Assembly (NCBI GenBank): GCA_028274825.1
Contig: JAQCMZ010000046.1
Location: forward strand, 1-8,092
DNA: 8,092 bases
Reading direction: 5' to 3'
From: Haloferacaceae archaeon
Lineage (GTDB): Archaea; Halobacteriota; Halobacteria; Halobacteriales; Haloferacaceae
Shown here: one piece after another, positions 5,916 to 8,092 of the stretch
How the letters are laid out: the number at the start of each line of letters is the position of its first letter
Numbering within the stretch: position 1 is the stretch's first letter
Program-made: the position numbers and the translations under genes
Notes under the pieces: generated by a model
What the model saw: the letters and a program-made list of their open reading frames with translations, nothing else
What the model was told of the DNA's origin: nothing
Database searches by the model: none

Positions 5916-7067
5916 ATGGCACAAACGGACTCAGTCGCAGGTAGTCGAGGTGGTTCCAAGACAGGATCGAACACACGCAAGTGGGGAGAGACAACAGAAC
6001 CGATTTTCACACTGGATGACGTCACGAAAGAGTTCGCTCAAGAGAAGGCTATCGACGGGGTTTCACTGTCGGTCGCTGATGGAGAGCTGTTGACGCTACT
6101 GGGGCCATCAGGATGCGGGAAAACGACGCTTCTCCGGATGATTGCTGGACTCGAAGAGCCGACAACGGGCCGGATCCAGATCGCCGGGCGGGTGGCTGCG
6201 TCGGAACACACGTTTGTCCGGCCCGAAAACAGGGGTGTCGGCTTGGTGTTTCAGGACTTCGCGCTGTTCCCCCACCTCAGTGTTCGGGAGAATATCGCTT
6301 TCGGACTAACCGACGCCGACGCTGCGGACGGCCAACAGCGTGTCTCTGACCTGCTCGAACTCGTGGATTTGCCGGGCCACGGCGAGAAGACCCCCGATCA
6401 ACTTTCGGGCGGACAGAAACAGCGCGTCGCACTGGCACGGTCACTGGCTCCAGAGCCGGAACTCCTGTTGCTCGATGAGCCGTTCTCGAATCTCGACGTC
6501 CAGTTGCGCGTAGAGATGCGAGAAGAGATCCGTGCGATCCTCAAAGAGGCGGGAGTGACCGCTGTCTCGGTGACACACGATCAGGAGGAGGCTATGTCGA
6601 TTTCTGACCGTGTGGCAGTAATCCACGACGGAAGAATCGAACAGGTCGGAACTCCCGAAAGCGTCTTTGAGAAACCAGAGTCGAAATTCGTCGCCTCATT
6701 TCTCGGACGGGCATCGTTCCTTGAAGGGCGGCTCAAAGACGGCGAACTGTTCACCGAGATTGGTCGCTTCAACGCAGCGACTCTGGAGGGGTACGATTCA
6801 GCCTATGATGGGACTCCCGTGGATGTGCTGGTGCGTCCCGACGATACCCGCGCGACGCCCGCCACCCAGACAGATGCCGACGGGCAAATCGTGTCCCGAC
6901 AGTATGTCGGTCCCTCGTTCATCTATCAAGTAGAAATGGACTCCGGTGACTCTGTCAACTGTCTTCACAACCACGTCGAAGAGTTCGATCTTGATCAGTT
7001 CGTCACCGTCGAGTTGATCGCTGATCACCCTCTGGCCTGGTATCCGAAGTCGACAACCCAGCGCTAA
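5916..7067 (+). CDS. ABC transporter ATP-binding protein, FbpC/PotA-like (probable iron(III) importer ATPase)
   Basis: This 383-residue ATPase would power an importer from the cytosolic face of the membrane. All nucleotide-binding motifs are intact: Walker A GPSGCGKT (63-70), Q-loop VFQD with Gln113, signature LSGGQ (163-167), Walker B LLLLDE (183-188), D-loop SNLD (191-194) and switch His221. The helical part and LDEPFSNLD match the CUT1/PotA/FbpC class, and residues about 285-375 form a TOBE-like C-terminal domain; the GRASFLEGRL segment is more like FbpC than polyamine or maltose ATPases. Residues 1-28 are a Ser/Gly/Thr-rich extension. I start at the ATG at 5916, since the longer frame to 5850 would translate through the operator. 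No permease or binding protein is adjacent. The iron-box-like operator supports iron as substrate; other anions, thiamine or polyamines remain possible. Confidence 0.93.
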   Translation: MAQTDSVAGSRGGSKTGSNTRKWGETTEPIFTLDDVTKEFAQEKAIDGVSLSVADGELLTLLGPSGCGKTTLLRMIAGLEEPTTGRIQIAGRVAASEHTFVRPENRGVGLVFQDFALFPHLSVRENIAFGLTDADAADGQQRVSDLLELVDLPGHGEKTPDQLSGGQKQRVALARSLAPEPELLLLDEPFSNLDVQLRVEMREEIRAILKEAGVTAVSVTHDQEEAMSISDRVAVIHDGRIEQVGTPESVFEKPESKFVASFLGRASFLEGRLKDGELFTEIGRFNAATLEGYDSAYDGTPVDVLVRPDDTRATPATQTDADGQIVSRQYVGPSFIYQVEMDSGDSVNCLHNHVEEFDLDQFVTVELIADHPLAWYPKSTTQR

Positions 7068-7337
7068 CACGGTGGTCGTATCCGTGGCCTCACAAGCATC
7101 AGGCTGTGGAATTCAATACCTTGCACTCTGCCTATCTGATAATGGCTCCTCGGGCGGCTCTTGAATCGCAAGAGAGACTCGTTCAGCGTTCCCGAAATGG
7201 GTAGGCCGACAGGCCCTCGGACTTAGTCTCGGTCCGGGACCGTCTCAACATTGCCAATCTGTGTGAGGGTCGAACTGACGCCGGGAGAATCTCCCTCCGT
7301 CGTGGACTGTCTCGGGGGAAGAGTGTCAGTCACGATG

Positions 7338-7351
7338 CTCTGAGATCAGAG
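7338..7351. repeat. Palindrome 6-2-6
   Basis: CTCTGA and TCAGAG flank a 2-nt centre. It shares the TCTGA/TCAGA half-site with the dyad at 7402-7417, 64 nt further on, which could mean two sites for the same regulator. Confidence 0.55.
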
Positions 7352-7401
7352 TCAAAGACAGCGAGTTGGAAAAGTTACCCTCGCAGTTGATCAGCTACGA
7401 G

Positions 7402-7417
7402 GTCTGATAAATCAGAC
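7402..7417. repeat. Palindrome 7-2-7 with AT-rich centre
   Basis: GTCTGATAAATCAGAC has perfectly complementary 7-nt arms around AA. Its form, 16 bp with an AT centre, is typical of an operator for a dimeric winged-helix regulator, but no gene start lies close downstream on either strand. Confidence 0.6.
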
Positions 7418-7474
7418 TGAGAGACTACTGACAAGCCTCAATCCCCAGAACAGACTCTCATGAGCAGTCAGCGC

Positions 7475-7500
7475 GTCGCTCTGAGGACATCCTCAGCGAC
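7475..7500. repeat. Hairpin with 11 paired bases and a 2-nt bulge
   Basis: CTGAGGA (7481-7487) pairs with TCCTCAG (7490-7496) around CA, and GTCG (7475-7478) pairs with CGAC (7497-7500) with CT bulged out. It is the strongest stem in this gap. Because of the 2-nt loop, the innermost pair would be open in RNA. Confidence 0.6.
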
Positions 7501-7617
7501 CCCCTTGCCGGTGAGTGAAGTAAGGTGGGGTAGTTGAAATGGGCGTCCACTCGCCTCAGTTGTGTTATTCTCTCGTCTCAGAACCCCCGCGACGGTTGTC
7601 TGGTGCAGAATCGGGCG

Positions 7618-7761
7618 CTACAGCACTGTCGGAATTAAATACGCGATGCCGAGACCAACGAGTAAGACCACAACACCAATACCAGCCTGGCGGCCGTTGA
7701 ACGACTGCATCGGCGACGTAACCCGTCCTTCTGCGGATTCTTCCTCACTGTGATTTTTCAT
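7618..7761 (-). CDS. Small single-span membrane protein, 47 residues
   Basis: This short gene encodes a charged N terminus (residues 1-13, His/Glu-rich) followed by TSPMQSFNGRQ (15-25) and one hydrophobic helix from about 26 to 45, GIGVVVLLVGLGIAYLIP, ending TVL. By the positive-inside rule its topology is ambiguous: Arg24 lies next to the membrane, while the Glu cluster lies further out. Haloarchaeal genomes contain many such tiny TSPMQ...RQ-type membrane proteins of unknown role; I recall the pattern but cannot confirm the family. Support for a real gene comes from the TATA box 24-31 nt upstream, the leaderless ATG, the clean hydrophobic segment and halophile-like acidic residues. It stands alone, with no partner gene nearby. 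No function can be assigned. Confidence 0.75.
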   Translation of the reverse strand: MKNHSEEESAEGRVTSPMQSFNGRQAGIGVVVLLVGLGIAYLIPTVL

Positions 7762-7784
7762 ATTGGTGGAACCACCGTCGCCGC

Positions 7785-7792
7785 TAATAAAC
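7785..7792 (-). promoter_or_regulatory. TATA box of the small membrane-protein gene
   Basis: On the minus strand this reads GTTTATTA, centred about 27 nt before the ATG at 7761. The spacing predicts transcription starting at the ATG itself, a leaderless mRNA, and independently supports the short gene. Confidence 0.7.
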
Positions 7793-7934
7793 TGTCCGGC
7801 CTGTGGTGGTCAATGTCGTCAATAACAGCTCTGCTGGTCTCCCGTCTCCGATTGTCCACAGATAGGATGCGTGCTGGTCAGCTAATACTGGAGGCACGCT
7901 GGCAGCCGTCGTGAAACACTGACAGACGACAGTG

Positions 7935-7989
7935 ATTATACGTGGAACAGGCGCAATCCCACTTCAGGCCGTGGATACGCGCCGTCACA
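7935..7989 (+). repeat. Structured repeat, copy 2
   Basis: This is the second, 55-nt copy of the element at 2817-2875, in the same orientation. It folds the same way: GGCGC (7950-7954) with GCGCC (7979-7983), a 4x4 internal loop, CCAC (7959-7962) with GTGG (7971-7974) and an 8-nt loop in place of the longer loop of copy 1. The distal 19 nt are identical to copy 1. Seven nt beyond the repeat, GACAACTG..GTT (7996-8009) resembles copy 1 sequence at 2963-2976 (12 of 14), hinting that homology once extended further with an internal deletion or insertion of about 81 nt. Confidence 0.8.
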
Positions 7990-7996
7990 CTCGGAG

Positions 7997-8011
7997 ACAA
8001 CTGCCAGTTGT
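7997..8011. repeat. Palindrome 7-1-7
   Basis: ACAACTG and CAGTTGT are perfectly complementary around a single C, 7 nt after repeat copy 2. It may be part of the same element. Confidence 0.55.
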
Positions 8012-8092
8012 GACTGCCCGTTTCGAGTTTCCAATACAACCAGTTACTCGACAGGCCGCCGTATGTAACCGCAGGAACCGGTTGGAACGAAG

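Larger units (their letters stand above)
7068..7617. other. Gene-free region with clustered palindromes
   Basis: I find no supported gene in these 550 nt: stops are frequent and no frame shows haloarchaeal acidic composition. Short dyads cluster here: 7230-7242 (CGGTCC/GGACCG), 7283-7295 (GGGAG/CTCCC), 7338-7351, 7402-7417 and 7475-7500. No T-rich terminator follows the ABC gene on the plus strand or the small membrane-protein gene on the minus strand. Confidence 0.6.
7762..8092. other. Intergenic end of the window
   Basis: Apart from the promoter at 7785-7792 and repeat copy 2, no gene is supported here. The right edge may cut into an element that continues beyond the window. A 7-1-7 palindrome (ACAACTG/CAGTTGT) lies at 7997-8011. 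Confidence 0.55.

Noticed and set aside
5819..7513. Shared 12-mer CCCTTGCCGGTG before the ABC gene and near 7502
   Set aside because: A match of this length is expected about once by chance in a window of this size, and flanks do not align.
1..8092. CRISPR array, rRNA, RNase P RNA or SRP RNA
   Set aside because: No regularly spaced repeats, no GAGGAAAGTCC-type P4 motif, no GGAAGGGAGC-type SRP motif and no rRNA signature were seen on either strand.

Overview
The window looks like chromosomal DNA from a haloarchaeon (class Halobacteria). The predicted proteins are rich in Asp/Glu and Ala/Val, several genes sit directly behind an archaeal TATA box with no leader and no Shine-Dalgarno site, and PurL, the asparagine-synthase-like protein and the small membrane protein all have a haloarchaeal character. 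This placement rests on composition and protein style, not on a database match.

Layout. 1-669: no credible gene, several hairpins. 670-2660 (minus): a two-gene operon, a PHP-domain phosphoesterase (GTG start, apparently leaderless) followed 5 nt later by an asparagine-synthase-like amidoligase without a recognisable glutaminase nucleophile. 2661-3403: a 743-nt divergent intergenic region holding a structured repeat and a run of hairpins. 3404-5617 (plus): purL, de novo purine synthesis. 5618-5915: a short gap carrying a perfect TTTAGG-N4-CCTAAA operator just before the next gene. 5916-7067 (plus): an orphan ABC transporter ATPase of the iron(III)/polyamine class. 7068-7617: gene-free, with a cluster of short palindromes. 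7618-7761 (minus): a 47-residue single-span membrane protein, apparently leaderless. 7762-8092: its promoter and a second copy of the structured repeat.

How the genes fit together. Only the PHP/amidoligase pair is clearly co-transcribed; its stop and start are 5 nt apart and the second gene's Shine-Dalgarno overlaps the first gene's stop. purL is a stand-alone housekeeping gene. The ABC ATPase has no permease or binding protein beside it, so its partners must be elsewhere or just beyond the sequence seen; the operator resembles DtxR/IdeR-type iron boxes and points to metal-responsive control.

The most unusual feature is the pair of about 55-59 nt repeats (2817-2875 and 7935-7989, same strand, about 5.1 kb apart). 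Their stem-forming parts are nearly identical while the loop differs in sequence and length, as expected for a conserved hairpin in a mobile-element end or a small RNA. Only about 68% of the window is coding by my count, low for a haloarchaeon, and the non-coding part is rich in inverted repeats.
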